This document shows, piece by piece, positions 20,524 through 31,139 of a stretch of DNA of 64,000 nt. Every line of letters begins with the position of its first letter. Positions within the stretch are counted from its first letter, which is position 1. The stretch lies in assembly GCA_020796225.1 (NCBI GenBank), contig CM036774.1, forward strand, positions 24,210,964-24,274,963, read 5' to 3'. The translations under genes were made by a program, and so were the position numbers. The DNA comes from Arion vulgaris (Eukaryota > Mollusca > Gastropoda > Stylommatophora > Arionidae). The notes beneath the pieces were generated by a model, which made no database searches, was not told the origin of the DNA, and saw only the letters and a program-made list of their open reading frames with translations.

Positions 20524-21440
20524 TTAACATCCTTAGACAAAGGTGGAAGCAACCCAGAGAATGACGACATAAATACAGAAATTTACCTATCCTTTTAATA
20601 TCATCCTCCAACTCTCTTCTCCAGGTCTCTCTAAGCCTTCTCTTGCTCCTCTTTTCCCTGCGGGTTCCAAGAGAACCTGTCTTGCAATGCTTCCGGTCAG
20701 TCTTCTTAATGTATGTCCTATCCATAACCTTCCTTAGTTGTTTCCTCTCTTCATTACATTCATTATTCACCATCATCATTAATCCTCTCCGTTCCTCGTG
20801 GAGCATAGGGACTCAACAGTTGTTCGCCACTCTTCTCGGTCTCTGGCTGTTCATTTTATGGTCTCCCAGGTCAATTGAGCACTCTTCAGCTCCTCAATAA
20901 GACCTCGTCTCCAAGTCTGTTTAGGGCGTCCTCTTTTCGTTTTCCTGCGGGTTCCACTCCAGCACCTGTCTAGTGACACTCGACTGTGTCTTCCGCAAGG
21001 TATGGCCTATCCATCGCCATCTTCTCCTCTTGACCTGTGTCATCATAGGTTCCTGCCCTGTTCTTATCCACATATCCGTGTTTGTAACTCTATCATACCA
21101 TCTCAATCTGAGAATCCGCCGCAAACATCCGTTGACAAAGGTCCGTATCTTATTTGTATTTGCACTAGTGACTCGCCAAGTTTCCGAGCCATACAGCAAC
21201 ACCGACTTCACATTTGAGCTGAAAATCCTGAGCTTTGTTTTCGTGGAGATGGCAGCGGACTTCCACACCATGTGCAGGATCGCAAAGGCCTGTCGGGCCT
21301 TCCTAATCCTAGCATTAATGTCCTCATCTGTACCTCCTAATCTGCTGATCTTACTTACAAGGTAGACGAATTCATCCACACCTTCTATATCCCTTCCCTC
21401 AATCAGTATTGTATCTTGCTGTATGTTGTTCTTCACTACA
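20524..21440 (-). mobile_element. LINE ORF2 C-terminal remnants (antisense, two pieces)
   Basis: 20921-21436 (minus) is open for 171 codons: [73 protein letters not shown] and a W-N-P-Q-x-K-R end. 20524-20810 continues as another tail (RRLRETWRRELEDDIKR). The first is one of the least decayed LINE pieces in the window, but lacks the catalytic domains. Confidence 0.88.
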
Positions 21441-21529
21441 TTACGCTTCTTTTATTCCATATGGCTTGTTCACTCTCGGCAGAAATGGTACGCCATCTGC
21501 CGAAAGTATTATATATTTTTTCCTGATCC

Positions 21530-21965
21530 AGAAGCACTTGAGCTTGTCAGCTCTTCGGCTCGGTGCCATGGACATCGTAACCCTTCGGTAAATCTAGGGA
21601 ATCTGTAGCTTTTCTCATCCCACGGAATTGAACCGCACACAGAGGAATACTTAGTCCAACGCGCTACGAACACGCGGCAGAGGGACAAGGGATGCACCGT
21701 AGTCCAACGCGCTACGAACACGCTGGGCGACGGGCGACACAGAGGATAGTCACCCGTAGTCCAACGCGCTACGAACACGCTGGGTCGACGGGCGAACACA
21801 GGAGATAGTCACCCGTAGTCCAACGCGCTACGAACACGCTGGGTCAGACGGGCCACACAGAGATAGTCACCGTAGTCCAACGCGCTACGAACACGCTGCG
21901 ACGGGCACACAGAGATAGTCACCCGTAGTCCAACGCGCTACGAACATGCTGGGTCGACGGGCGAA
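21530..21965 (-). mobile_element. SINE family S1 (antisense) with tandemly amplified head
   Basis: From 21530 the reverse of an S1 body is read. From about 21640 its tRNA-like head (CCGTAGTCCAACGCGCTACG + AACACGCTGGG) is repeated six or seven times at roughly 55-62 bp spacing, each unit with different small indels (for example ACGGGCGACACAGAGGATAG against ACGGGCACACAGAGATAG). The uneven indels could be uncorrected sequencing errors. Confidence 0.82.
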
Positions 21966-22261
21966 AGTATTATATAAAGCATGAACTCCGTATCACCGGC
22001 AAAAATCTTATAGGTCGCTGCAATAAAAAATGCACAAGTGAACAGTGTACCGCAGCCCGGATTGGAACTCATGAATATCGGAACGTAACGAAACGGCTTA
22101 ACCACAAATACCACCATGCATGTGTGTGATTAGTATATAAAGAACAAGAGAGGGTTAAAAGGATAGGATTGGAGGAGGAGCGTTTTAAAACTGTAGATAT
22201 AAAAAAAGGGACGTTGCTGCTGTCAAAGTTGAAAATCCCTGAAGGATATCATTTCTTTAGA
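21966..22261 (-). mobile_element. Possible SINE fragment and non-coding intron sequence
   Basis: 22010-22115 read in reverse has GTGGTTAAGCCGTTTCG and GAGTTCCAATCC, like pol III A and B boxes. 22205-22261 (GACGTTGCTG...GAAAATCCCTGAAGG) is a short intronic block that recurs at 31185-31250 just before another polypyrimidine tract. Confidence 0.5.
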
Positions 22262-25200
22262 TGATGTCAGGATATTTCTACTATCTCTGTTTCTCTCTTT
22301 CTCTCTTTCTCCGTTTCTCTCTTTCTCCGCTTCTCTCTTTCTCCGTTTCTCTCTTTCTGTTTCTCTCTTTCTGTTTCTCTCTTTCTTTGTTTCTCACTTT
22401 CTGTTTCTCTCTTTCTGTTTCTCTCTTTCTGTTTATCTCTTTCTGTTTCTCTGTTTCTCTCTTTCTCTCTTTCTCTCTTTCTGTGTTTATCTCTTTTTGT
22501 TTCTCTCTTTCTCTCGTTCTGTTTCTCTGTTTCTCTGTTTCTCTCTTTCTGTTTCTCTCTTTCTCTGTTTCTCTATTTCAGTTTCTCTCTTTCTATTTCT
22601 CTATTTCTTCTTTCTTCTTTCTCTCTTTCTGTTTCTCTCTTTCTTTGTTTCTCTCTTTTGTTTCTTTCTTTCTTGTTTCTCTCTTTCTGTTTCTCTCTTT
22701 CTCTGCTTTCTCTTTCTAGTTTCTTTGTTTCTCTGTTTCTGTTTCTCTCTTTCTTTCTCTCTTTCTTTTCTTTGTTTCTCTCTTCCTGTTTCTCTCTTTT
22801 CTGTTTCTCTCTTCTTTGTTTCTCTTTCTGTTTCTTCTTTCTTTGTTTCTTCTTTCTGTTTCTTCTCTCTTTATTTGTTTCTCTTTTTTTCTTTTTTGAT
22901 TTCTCTTTCTGTTTCTCTTTCTCTCTTTCTCTTTACTGTTTCTCTGTTTCTATTTCTTTTTCTGTTTCTCTGTTTCTCTCTCTCTTTTTTTCTTTCTTTT
23001 CTTTCTTCTTTTCTCTTTCTCTCTTTCTGTTTCTCTCTTTCTGTTTCTCACTTTATGTTTCTCTCTTTTGTTTCTCTTTCTCTGTTTCTCTTTCGTTTCT
23101 CTCTTCTCTGTTTCTTCTATCTCTTTTCTGTTTCTCTGTTTCTCTTCTTGCTTCTCTTTTCTTCGTTTCTCTTTCTGTTTCTTTCTTTCTTTGGTTCTCT
23201 CTTTCTGTTTCTCTCTTTCTGTTTCTCTCTTTCACCGTTTCTCTCTTTCTGTTTCTCTCTTCTCTGTTTCTGTCTCTTCTCTGTTCTCTTTTCTCGCTTT
23301 CTCTTTTCTCTTTCTTTGTTTCTCTCTTTCTGTTTCTTTCTTCTCTTTGTTTCTCTCTTTCTGTTTTCTCTTTCTGTTTCTCTCTTTATGTTTCTCTCTT
23401 TCTATTGCTCTCTTTCTCTGTTTGTCTCTTTCTGTTTCTCTCTTTCTTGTTTTCCTTTCTGTTTCTCTCTTTCTGTTTCTCTCTTTCTTTTTCTCTTTCT
23501 GTTTCTCTGTTTCTCTGATTCTCTCTTTCTGTTTTCTTCTTTCTTTCTCTCTTCTTGTTTTCTCTTGTTTCTCTTCTCTGTTCTGCTTCTTTCTTTTTGT
23601 TCTCTTTTCTGTTTCTTCTTCTGTTTCTCTTTCTCTCTTTTCGTTTCTCTCTTTCTCTGTTTCTCTTTTCTCTTTTCTCTTTTTCTCTTTCTTTTTCTTT
23701 CTTTCTCTGTTTCTCTTTTCTCTTGTTTCTCTTTTCATCTGTTTCTCGTTTCTGTTTCTCTCTTCTCTTTCTTCTTTCTTGTTTCTTCTCTTTCTGTTTC
23801 TCTTTCGTTTCTTCTTTCGTTTCTCTCTGTTTCTTCTTTCTAGTTTCTCTTTTCTGTTTCTCTTTTCTCTGTTTCTCTCTTTCTGTTTCTTCTTTCTGTT
23901 TCTCTTTCCTGTTTCTCTCTTTCTCTGTTTCTCTGTTTCTTTCTCTGTTTCTGTTTCTCTCTTTCTGTTTCTCTCTTTCTTTGTTTCTCTCTTTCTGTTT
24001 CTTTCTTTCTTGTTTCTCTCTTTCTGTTTCTCTCTTCTCTGTTTCTACTTTATGTTTTCTCTCTTTCTGTTTCTCTCTTTCTCTGTTTCTCTTTCCGTTT
24101 CTCTCTTTCTCTGTTTCTCTCATTCTCTTTTCTGTTTCTCTTTTCTCGTTTCTCCTCTTTCTTTTCTTTTGTTCTCTTCTTTTCTTTTTCTTCTTTGTTT
24201 CTCTCTTTCTTGTTTCTCTCTTTCTGTTTTCTTTTTTGTTTCTCTCTTTCTGTTTCTCTCTTTCTTGTTTCTTCTTTCTTTCTCTTTCTTCTGTTTCTCT
24301 CTTTCTCTGTTTCTCTGTTTCTCTTCTCTGTTCTCTGTTTCTCTCTGTTTCTTTTCTGTTTCTCTTTTTCTTTCTTTTGTTTCTCTATTCTGTTTCTCTC
24401 TTTCTGTTTCTCTCTTTCAGTTTCTCTCTTTCTCTTTTCTCTGTTTGTCTTTCTTTTCTCTTCTCTTTCTCTGTTTCTCTCTTTCTCGTTTCTCTCTTTT
24501 CTTTTCTCTGTTTCTCTTTTCTCGTTTCTCTCTTTCTGTTTCTCTCTTTCTCTGTTTCTCTCTTTCTGTTTCTCTCTTTCTGTTTCTCTTTCTGTTTCTC
24601 TGTTTCTCTTCTCTGTTTCTCGTTTCTCTCCTCTGTTTCTTTCTTGTTTCTCTCTTTCTGTTTCTCTCTTTCTGTTTCTCTCTTTCTGTTTCTCTCTTTC
24701 TGTTTCTCTTTTGTTTCTCTTTCGTTCCTTTCTGTTTGTCTTTTCTCTGTTTCTCTTCTCTCTTTTCTCTATTCTCTTTCTTGTTTCTTCTTTCCTGTTT
24801 CTTTCTGTTTCTTCTCTTTTCTTCTCTCTGTTTCTCTTTCTGTTTCTCTCTTTCTTTCTCTTTCTTTCTGTTTCTCTGTTTCTCTTTCTCTGTTTCCTCT
24901 TTCTCTTCTTCTGTTTCTCTCTTTCTGTTTCTCTCTTTCTCTGTTTCTCTTTTCTGTTTCTCTTTCTCTTTCTCTGTTTCTCTTTTCTCTTTCTCTTTTC
25001 TCTGTTTCCCTTTCTCCCTTTCTGTTTTCTTTTCTGTTTCCTCTTTCTGTTTCTTTCTTTCTGTTTCTTCTGTTTCTCTTCTGTTTCTCTTTCTGTTTCT
25101 CTTTTCTTTTCTCTCTTTCTGTTTCTCTTCTGTTTCTCTCTCGTTTCTCTCTTTCTCTGTTTCTTGTTTCTCTTTCTCTTTTCTCTGCTTTCTTCTCTGT

Positions 25201-25806
25201 TTCTCTTTCTTTTCTCTCTTTCTGTTTCTCTCTTCTTGCTTCTCTCTTTCTCTCTTTCTTGTTTCTCTTTTCTGTTTCTCTCTTTCTCTTCTTTTTTTTC
25301 TGTTTTCTGCTTTCTCTCTTTTGTTTCTCTCTTTCTGTTTCTCTCTTTCTCTGTTTCTCTTTTTCTGTTTCTCTTTTCTCTGCTTCTCTCTTCTCTGTTT
25401 CTCTTCTTTCTCTCTTCTTTCTGTTTCTCTTTTCTTGTTCTCTCTTCTGTTTCTCTCTTTCTCTGTTTCTCTGTTTCTCTCTTTTCTGTTTCTCTTGTTT
25501 CTTCTGCTTTCTCTGTTTCTCTCTTTCTCTGTTTCTCTCTTTCTTTCTTTCTTTCTGTTTCCTCTTTCTCTCTTTCTTTTCTCTTCTCGTTTCTCTTTTC
25601 TTTCTCTCTTTTCTGTTTCTCTGTCTTTCTCTTTCTCTTATTTCTCTATTCTCTCTTTTTGATTTCTCTCTTTCTCTCTTCTTCTCTTTCTGTTTCTCTC
25701 TTTCTGTTTCTTCTTTCTGTTTCTCTCTGTCTCTCTTCTCTCTTTCTCTTTTCTCTTTTCTCTCTTTCTTTTTCTCTTTCTTCTTTCTCTTCTTTCTCTG
25801 TTTTTC
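22262..25806 (+). repeat. Giant polypyrimidine repeat, tract 1 (about 3.5 kb)
   Basis: Almost pure C/T on the plus strand, built from degenerate TTTCTCTCTTTCTG-like units with frequent GTTTCTCT breaks. There are long spurious frames on both strands (F/S/L-rich plus, R/E/K-rich minus); none is a gene. It ends at the exon 3 relic at 25811. With tract 2 and tract 3 it forms the extended pyrimidine tract upstream of exon 3 copies. Confidence 0.95.
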
Positions 25807-25935
25807 TGAGCGAAACTCGGACTAAGTCCAAGCTGTTAGATGTTTGAACAGTTCTCTGTCATGTTTCACTGACAGTGTTCTGTCTCACAAATCTATATGT
25901 TGCTCTTGTCATAACAGTCAGTCTCATACTTAATT
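25807..25935 (+). pseudogene. Relic of exon 3 (dead copy)
   Basis: After the tract, CTGAGCGAAACTCGGAC replaces CTGAGCAG|AAACGGA, so the acceptor AG is lost. The following AAGTCCAAGCTGTTAGATG and GAACAGTTCTCTG align to exon 3a with indels and stops, and homology fades by about 25875. It is a third, inactivated copy of exon 3. Confidence 0.72.
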
Positions 25936-28000
25936 TTTTTAGTTTTTTTCTCTGTTTCCGTTCTTTTTGTTTTCTGTTTCATTCTTCTTGTTCTCTTCTG
26001 TTTCTCTCTTATCTTGTTTCTCTTTCTTTTCTCTTCTGTTTCTCTCTTTTCTGTTTCCTCTTTCTTTGTTTCTTCTTTCTGTTTCTCTTTTCTTGTTTCT
26101 CTTTTCTTTTCTCTTTTCTCTGTTTCTCTTTTTTGTTTCTTCTCTGTTCTCTCTTCCTGTTCTCTTTCCGTTTTTCTCTTTCTCTGTTTCTCTTTCTCTT
26201 TTCTTGTTTCTCTTTCCTTTTCTCTGTTTCTCTGTTTCTCTCTCTCTTGTTTCTCTTCTTTCTTTGTTTCTCTTTTCTGTTTCTTTCTTTCTTTGTTTCT
26301 CTTTCTGTTTCTCTCGTTCTCTTTTCTTTTGTTTTCTCTTCTGTTTCTCTCTTTCTGTTTCTCTCTTTCGTTTCTCTTTTCTGTTTCTCTCTTCTCTTTT
26401 TCTGTTTCTCTGTTTCTCTTCTCTGCCTCTCTTGCTCTTTTTTTGTTTCCTCTTTCTGTTTCTTCTTCTTTGTTCTCTTTCTGTTTCTCTTTTTCTCTGT
26501 TTCTCTCTTTCTGTTTCTCTCTTTCTGTTTCTCTCTTTCCGTTTCTCTCTTTCTCTGTTTCTCTCTTTCTCGTTTCTCTGTTTCTCTCTCTTTTCTCTGT
26601 TTCTCTGCTCTGTTTCTCTCTTTCTTTGTTTCTCTTTCTGTTTCTTTCTTTCTTTGTTTCTCTTTCTGTTTCTCTTTCTTGTTTCTCTCTTTATGTTTCT
26701 TTCTGTTCTTCTTCTGTTTGTCTCTTTCTTTTCTCTTTCTCTGTTTCTCTATACTCTCTTTCTGTTTCTCTCTTCTCTGTTTCTCTGTTTCACGTTTCTC
26801 TCTTATGTTTCTCTCTTCTGTTTTCTCTTTCTTGTTTCTCTTTCGTTTCTCTCTTTCTGTTTCCTTCTCGTTTCTCTTTTCTCTCTCTCTGTTTCTCTTT
26901 TCTCTCTCTGTTTCTCTCTTTCTTTGTTTCTCTCTTTCTGTTTCTTCTTTCTTTTTCTCTTTTCTGTTTCTCTCTTTCTCTGTTTCTCTCTTTTGTTTCC
27001 TCTTTCTGTTCTCTCTTTCTCTGTTTTTTCCTTTCTTTTCTTTTTCTTTTCTCTTTCTCTGTTTCTCTTCTCTTTTCAGTTTCTCTCTTTCTTTTTCTGT
27101 TTCTCTCTTTCGTTTCTTCTTTCTTTCTCTTTTCTCTTTTTCTGTTTCTCTTTTCTTTTCTCTTTTCCGTTTCTCTCTTTTCTCTCTTTCTGTTTCTCTT
27201 TTCTCTTTTCTTTTCTGTTTCTTTTTTCTGTTTCTCTTTTCTTTTCCTTTCTTTTTTCTCTGTTTCCCTTTCTCCTTTCTGTTTCTCTTTCTTTTCCTCT
27301 TTCTGTTTCTTTTCTTTCTGTTTTCTCTTTCTGTTTCTCTTTCTGTTTCTTCTTTCTGTTTCTCTTTTTGTTTCTTTTCTCTCTTTCTGTTTCTCTCTTC
27401 CGTTTCTCTCGTTCTCTGTTTCTTTTTTCTCTTTCTCTGTTCTCTCTTCTCTGTTTCTCTTTTCTTTTCCTCTTCTGTTTCTCTCTTTCTCGCTTCTCTC
27501 TTTCTCTCTTCTTTGTTTCTCTTCTGTTTCTCTATCTCTCTTTATTTGTTTCTGTCTTTCTGTTTCTCTCTTTTTTTTCTCTTTCTGTTTCTCTTTCTCT
27601 GCTTTACTCTTTCTGTTTCTTCTTTTCTGTTCCTCTTCTGTTTCTCTTTCTCTGCTTCCTCTTCTGTTCTCTCTTTCTCTGTTTCTCTGTTTCTCTTTTC
27701 TCTGTTTCTCTGTTTCTCTGTTTCTGTTTCTTTTTCTGTTTCTTTCTCTTTTCTCTTTTCTCTGTTTCTTCTCTTTCTTTCCTCTTTCTCTGTTTTCTCT
27801 TTTCTCTTTTTCTCTTTTCTCTCTTCTTTCTCTTTCTTTTCATTTCTCTATTCTCTCTTTTTTCATTTCTCTTCTCTGCTTCTCTTTCTGTTCCCTTTCT
27901 CTGTTCTTCTTTCTGTTTCTCTGTCTCTCTTTCTCTATTTCTCTTTTTCTCTTCTTTATTTTTCTCTCTATTTCTTTCTTTTCTATTTTCTGTTTTTCTG
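25936..28000 (+). repeat. Giant polypyrimidine repeat, tract 2 (about 2.1 kb)
   Basis: Same C/T composition and degenerate units as tract 1. It runs straight into TTTTTCTGAGCAG, the acceptor of exon 3a. Spurious frames in all three plus phases are to be ignored. Confidence 0.95.
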
Positions 28001-28005
28001 AGCAG

Positions 28006-28142
28006 AAACGGAAAGTCCAAGCTAGCATTAGAATGCTTTAGAAACAGTTCTCTGCGATGTGAACAACTGGAACGAGTGGGTTACGTGCCTCAACCAAGCA
28101 ATATGCTAGAAATAGTGGACGTCATGTGTAGCGATAAAAACA
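28006..28142 (+). CDS. Exon 3a of the CRD gene: second half of cysteine-rich module 1
   Basis: A 137-nt exon. Acceptor CTGAGCAG|AAACGG, directly behind tract 2; donor AAACA|GTAAGT. It starts with one base completing a codon (phase 2 in) and ends in phase 1. Joined to exon 2 it reads CK-NGKSK...LECF, then C-x7-C (ECFRNSSLRC) and a PQPSNMLEIVDVMC block. Exon 5 has the matching C-x7-C after CK, so exons 3 and 5 are homologous half-modules. Exon 3a is three bases shorter than exon 3b and keeps frame. Using 3a and 3b together breaks the frame (phase 1 out, phase 2 in), so they would be mutually exclusive unless an intact exon 4 lay between. Confidence 0.75.
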
Positions 28143-28196
28143 GTAAGTCAAATATGAAACATTTGAAATTTTAGTTTTATTAGTTATATATATTAT

Positions 28197-28606
28197 CAGT
28201 GGCGGCCCGTGATCATTTTTGTTGTTGGGGCCAGACAAATATTTTCGGAAAATCATGGTCTTGGGTTAGGTTACATTTTAGTATTTACTATTATTTGTCT
28301 GAGAGCCGCTGTACCGTAGTTGTTAGTGAACTTCGCAAGGCTGGTGGTCTGGGTTCAGCTCCCGCAATGCGCGTGGACTTTTTCTCGACCACGACGGCTC
28401 TCAGGTCGACCCAGCTTCAACTGGGTACCAGACATGCTCTGAGAAGTAAAGGCGGCCGGCGTGATGCTGACCACATCACCCATCGTGTGCCTACGGTCAA
28501 TGAAAAATACACTGTATTGACTCATATACCACGAGGTATGAAAGGGTTCCTTTACTTTTACTTTTATTATTTGTCTATTATGGGAAGTTACCCTCTTTAG
28601 TAGGGC
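28197..28606 (+). mobile_element. hAT-type MITE family 1, truncated, containing an S3 SINE
   Basis: It starts CAGTGGCGGCCCGTGATCAT and proceeds as in the family 1 MITE at 42740, but the S3 SINE (28301-28565) interrupts it. After the SINE the MITE resumes (TCTATTATGGGAAGTTACCC) and is then replaced by the GTATTGTCG repeat; the 3' inverted end is absent. The same arrangement without the SINE is at 32745. Confidence 0.82.
28301..28565 (+). mobile_element. SINE family S3, complete copy with target duplication
   Basis: The head GAGAGCCGCTGTACCGTAGT and GGGTTCAGCTCCCG resemble pol III boxes; the 3' end is GGGTTCCTTTACTTTTACTT. Target duplication ATTATTTGTCT at 28290-28300 and 28566-28576. The unoccupied paralogous site at 32840-32860 (TACTAATATGTGTCTATCC) confirms the insertion boundaries. 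Confidence 0.88.
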
Positions 28607-28725
28607 GTATATTGTCGTAGACAGACGTATATTGTCGTAGACAGACGTGTATTGTCGTAGACAGACGTGTATTGTCGTAGACAGACGTGTATTGTCGTAG
28701 ACAGACGTGTATTGATGGTACGGGA
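28606..28725 (+). repeat. 20-bp minisatellite, six copies
   Basis: CGTRTATTGTCGTAGACAGA repeated six times. The paralogous site at 32878-32910 has only one to two units. Confidence 0.9.
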
Positions 28726-28744
28726 GATTACCGTAACTATTCTA

Positions 28745-29090
28745 TGATGTTTAGTTAATAAATGAATTAGTCTTCTAGGTCTTCTTCTCATTCTTCTTCC
28801 AGGCACCATTCCCTCCACAATTATCTTTCCTAGACATTCAAGTCGTTTGATGTGTAAGAAATATTTAATTTTTCTTAATGTGTTATTTAACAACCATGTC
28901 TCTTTAATAGCAAGCTGTAGCAGAACAGAAACGTTTGTTATTTTCTCTGTCCATGATATTATATGTACTCTTCTGTAGCATTTGCATCCAAATGCTTTAA
29001 AGATCTTCTCCGCCGCTTTGTCAATGGTCCATATCTCACAGCTAAGGAAATAACGCAGGCTCTTAAACACAGGATTTTTGTTCTATTTCA
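28745..29090 (-). mobile_element. LINE ORF2 C-terminal remnant (antisense)
   Basis: On the minus strand: CEIWTIDKAAEKIFKAFGCK, CYRRVHIISWTEKITNVSVL, and KRLECLGKIIVEGMVPGRR. This is the LINE tail in which 'C-Y-R-R-x-x-x-I-x-W-x-x-K-x-x-N' precedes the 'G-H' block. It is truncated. Confidence 0.8.
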
Positions 29091-29106
29091 GTTCCTTTAC
29101 ATAGGC

Positions 29107-30170
29107 TAGTTGTTGGAGACTACGTTGTTGGAGACTACGTTGTTAGAGACTACGTTGTTGGAGACTATGTTGTTGGAGACTGTGACTTGTTGGAGACTAT
29201 GTTGTTGGAGACTATGTTGTTGGAGACTATGTTGTTGGAGACTATGTTGTTAGAGGCTACGTTGTTGGAGACTATGTTGTTGGAGACTATGTTGTTGGAG
29301 ACTATGTTGTTGGAGACTATGTTGTTGGAGACTATGTTGTTGGAGACTATGTTGTTGGAGACTATGTTGTTGGAGACTATGTTGTTGGAGACTATGTTGT
29401 TGGAGACTATGTTGTTGGAGACTATGTTGTTGGAGACTATGTTGTTGGAGACTATGTTGTTGGAGACTATGTTGTTGGAGACTATGTTGTTGGAGACTAT
29501 GTTGTTGGAGACTATGTTGTTGGAGACTATGTTGTTGGAGACTATGTTGTTGGAGACTACGTTGTTGGAGACTATGTTGTTGGAGACTATGTTGTTGGAG
29601 ACTATGTTGTTGGAGACTATGTTGTTGGAGACTATGTTGTTGGAGACTATGTTGTTGGAGACTATGTTGTTGAGACTATGTTGTTGGAGACTATGTTGTT
29701 GGAGACTATGTTGTTGGAGACTATGTTGTTGGAGACTATGTTGTTGGAGACTATGTTGTTGAGACTATGTTGTTGGAGACTATGTTGTTGGAGACTATGT
29801 TGTTGGAGACTATGTTGTTGAGACTATGTTGTTGGAGACTATGTTGTTGGAGACTATGTTGTTAGAGACTACGTTGTTGGAGACTGTTGTTGGAGACTAT
29901 GTTGTTGGAGACTATGTTGTTGGAGACTACGTTGTTGGAGACTATGTTGTTGGAGACTACGTTGTTGGAGACTATGTTGTTGGAGACTATGTTATTAGAG
30001 ACTGGTTGTTGGAGACTACGTTGTTGGAGACTATGTTATTAGAGACTCGTTGTTGGAGACTACGTTGTTGGAGACTATGTTATTAGAGACTCGTTGTTGG
30101 AGACTACGTTGTTGGAAACTACGTTGTTGGAGACTATGTTGTTGGAGACTATGTTGTTGGAGACTATGTC
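29107..30170 (+). repeat. 15-bp minisatellite, about 70 copies
   Basis: Unit TTGTTGGAGACTATG. In phase it spells a MLLET pentapeptide for long stretches, shifted by single-base losses at about 29668, 29760 and 29820. Variants (ACTACG, GTTATTAGAGAC) cluster at both ends, while the middle is nearly uniform. Non-coding. Confidence 0.95.
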
Positions 30171-30179
30171 TAAGTAAAC

Positions 30180-30545
30180 GTCAAACGTAGTTCAGAAAGA
30201 CGAGGTCAACGAACTGAGCGAAACGACAGAACACACAACACCCACATGACCAGCCTCAAACATATATGCCTCCGTTCTGATAGGGGATCGTGTGGTTTTG
30301 CATACACCAGAGAGGTGCAGCAACATACTTCTGAGGCTGTTGTCATCTTCATTGGCGATAGACCGTTATTCTTACAATAAGTTAAAGGGGTTCTACACTG
30401 AGGAGACTTACGTTACCAAGAACAGAGTTAATGAGATCATTGGTGACATCTATATCGTTGTAGAGTCTAACGATTACTCTGTGGAAATATCAAATCTCGC
30501 ATTGTTCATTTTTCGATCTGGGTAGCACATGTTAGTTATTTTAAC
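30180..30545 (+). other. Intronic block duplicated at 34117-34470
   Basis: CAGAACACACAACACCCACA, CATATATGCCTCC, CATACACCAGAGAGGT and TTCTTACAATAAGTTAA occur in both places, in the same order, upstream of the two exon 4 copies. This supports one duplication covering exon 3 to exon 4. The 77-codon frame at 30292-30525 is not conserved in the other copy and is not taken as a gene. Confidence 0.75.
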
Positions 30546-30558
30546 TACTACATTTCAG

Positions 30559-30675
30559 AGGCGGATTTTGAATGTGCGAATCATCAGACATCAACCATGT
30601 TACACTGTGTCATGGAAAGGTACAGCAGGATTCGTAACAATAGACAGAGGCGAGTGCTGATTCTGTACTGTGCAA
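30559..30675 (+). pseudogene. Exon 4a: frame-broken copy of exon 4
   Basis: Acceptor CTACATTTCAG|AGGCGG and donor TGCAA|GTAAGT are both intact, and it begins like exon 4b (ADFECANHQTS...LHC). It is 117 nt against 121 nt. Four bases are missing in two small gaps between the second cysteine and the donor, so it would end in phase 1 rather than phase 2 and cannot join exon 3b or exon 5 in frame. It is either a decaying exon or a sequencing error. Confidence 0.72.
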
Positions 30676-30679
30676 GTAA

Positions 30680-31125
30680 GTAGATAAAGTGAATTTGTGA
30701 ATCAAGAAGGTTGATAAAGTGAATTTGTGAATCAGAAGGTTGATAAAGTGAATTTGTGTATCAAAAGGTTGATAAGTGAATTTGTGAATCAAGAAGGTTG
30801 ATAAAGTGAATTTGTGTATCAAGAAGGTTGATAAAGTGAATTTGTGAATCAAGAAGGTTGATAAAGTGAATTTGTGTATCAAAAAGGTTGATAAAGTGAA
30901 TTTGTGAATCAAGAAGGTTGATAAAGTGAATTTGTGAATCAAGAAGGTTGATAAAGTGAATTTGTGTATCAAGAAGGTTGATAAAGTGAATTTGTGAATC
31001 AAGAAGGTTGATAAAGTGAATTTGTGTATCAAGAAGGTTGATGAAGTGAATTTGTGAATCAAGAAGGTTGATAAAGTGAATTTGTGAATCATGTAGGTAG
31101 ATAAAGTGAATTTGTGAATTATTAA
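30680..31125 (+). repeat. 30-bp minisatellite after exon 4a, about 14 copies
   Basis: Unit GTTGATAAAGTGAATTTGTG + AATCAAGAAG. It starts just after the exon 4a donor. The same intron position after exon 4b (35350-35525) has a related, shorter array. Confidence 0.93.
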
Positions 31126-31139
31126 GTATACACGATTAC

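Noticed and set aside
20154..20598. F/Y/L-rich membrane-like protein
   Set aside because: A 23-bp repeat gives the same residues in all three frames; no real gene does this.
22262..28001. Very long open frames (up to 864 codons, F/S/L-rich plus and R/E/K-rich minus) in the C/T repeat
   Set aside because: They follow from a stop-poor homopyrimidine composition, occur in all frames and both strands, and contain no domain. They run into splice acceptors.
28199..28600. 133-codon protein
   Set aside because: It is read across a MITE and an inserted S3 SINE and has no independent support.
29187..30086. MLLET-repeat protein
   Set aside because: Artefact of a 15-bp tandem repeat; frame shifts occur with single-base losses and no start, splice or homologous context supports translation.
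30292..30525. 77-codon gene between exons 3a and 4a
   Set aside because: The homologous block at 34117-34470 does not keep this frame, and no splice signals or domain are seen.
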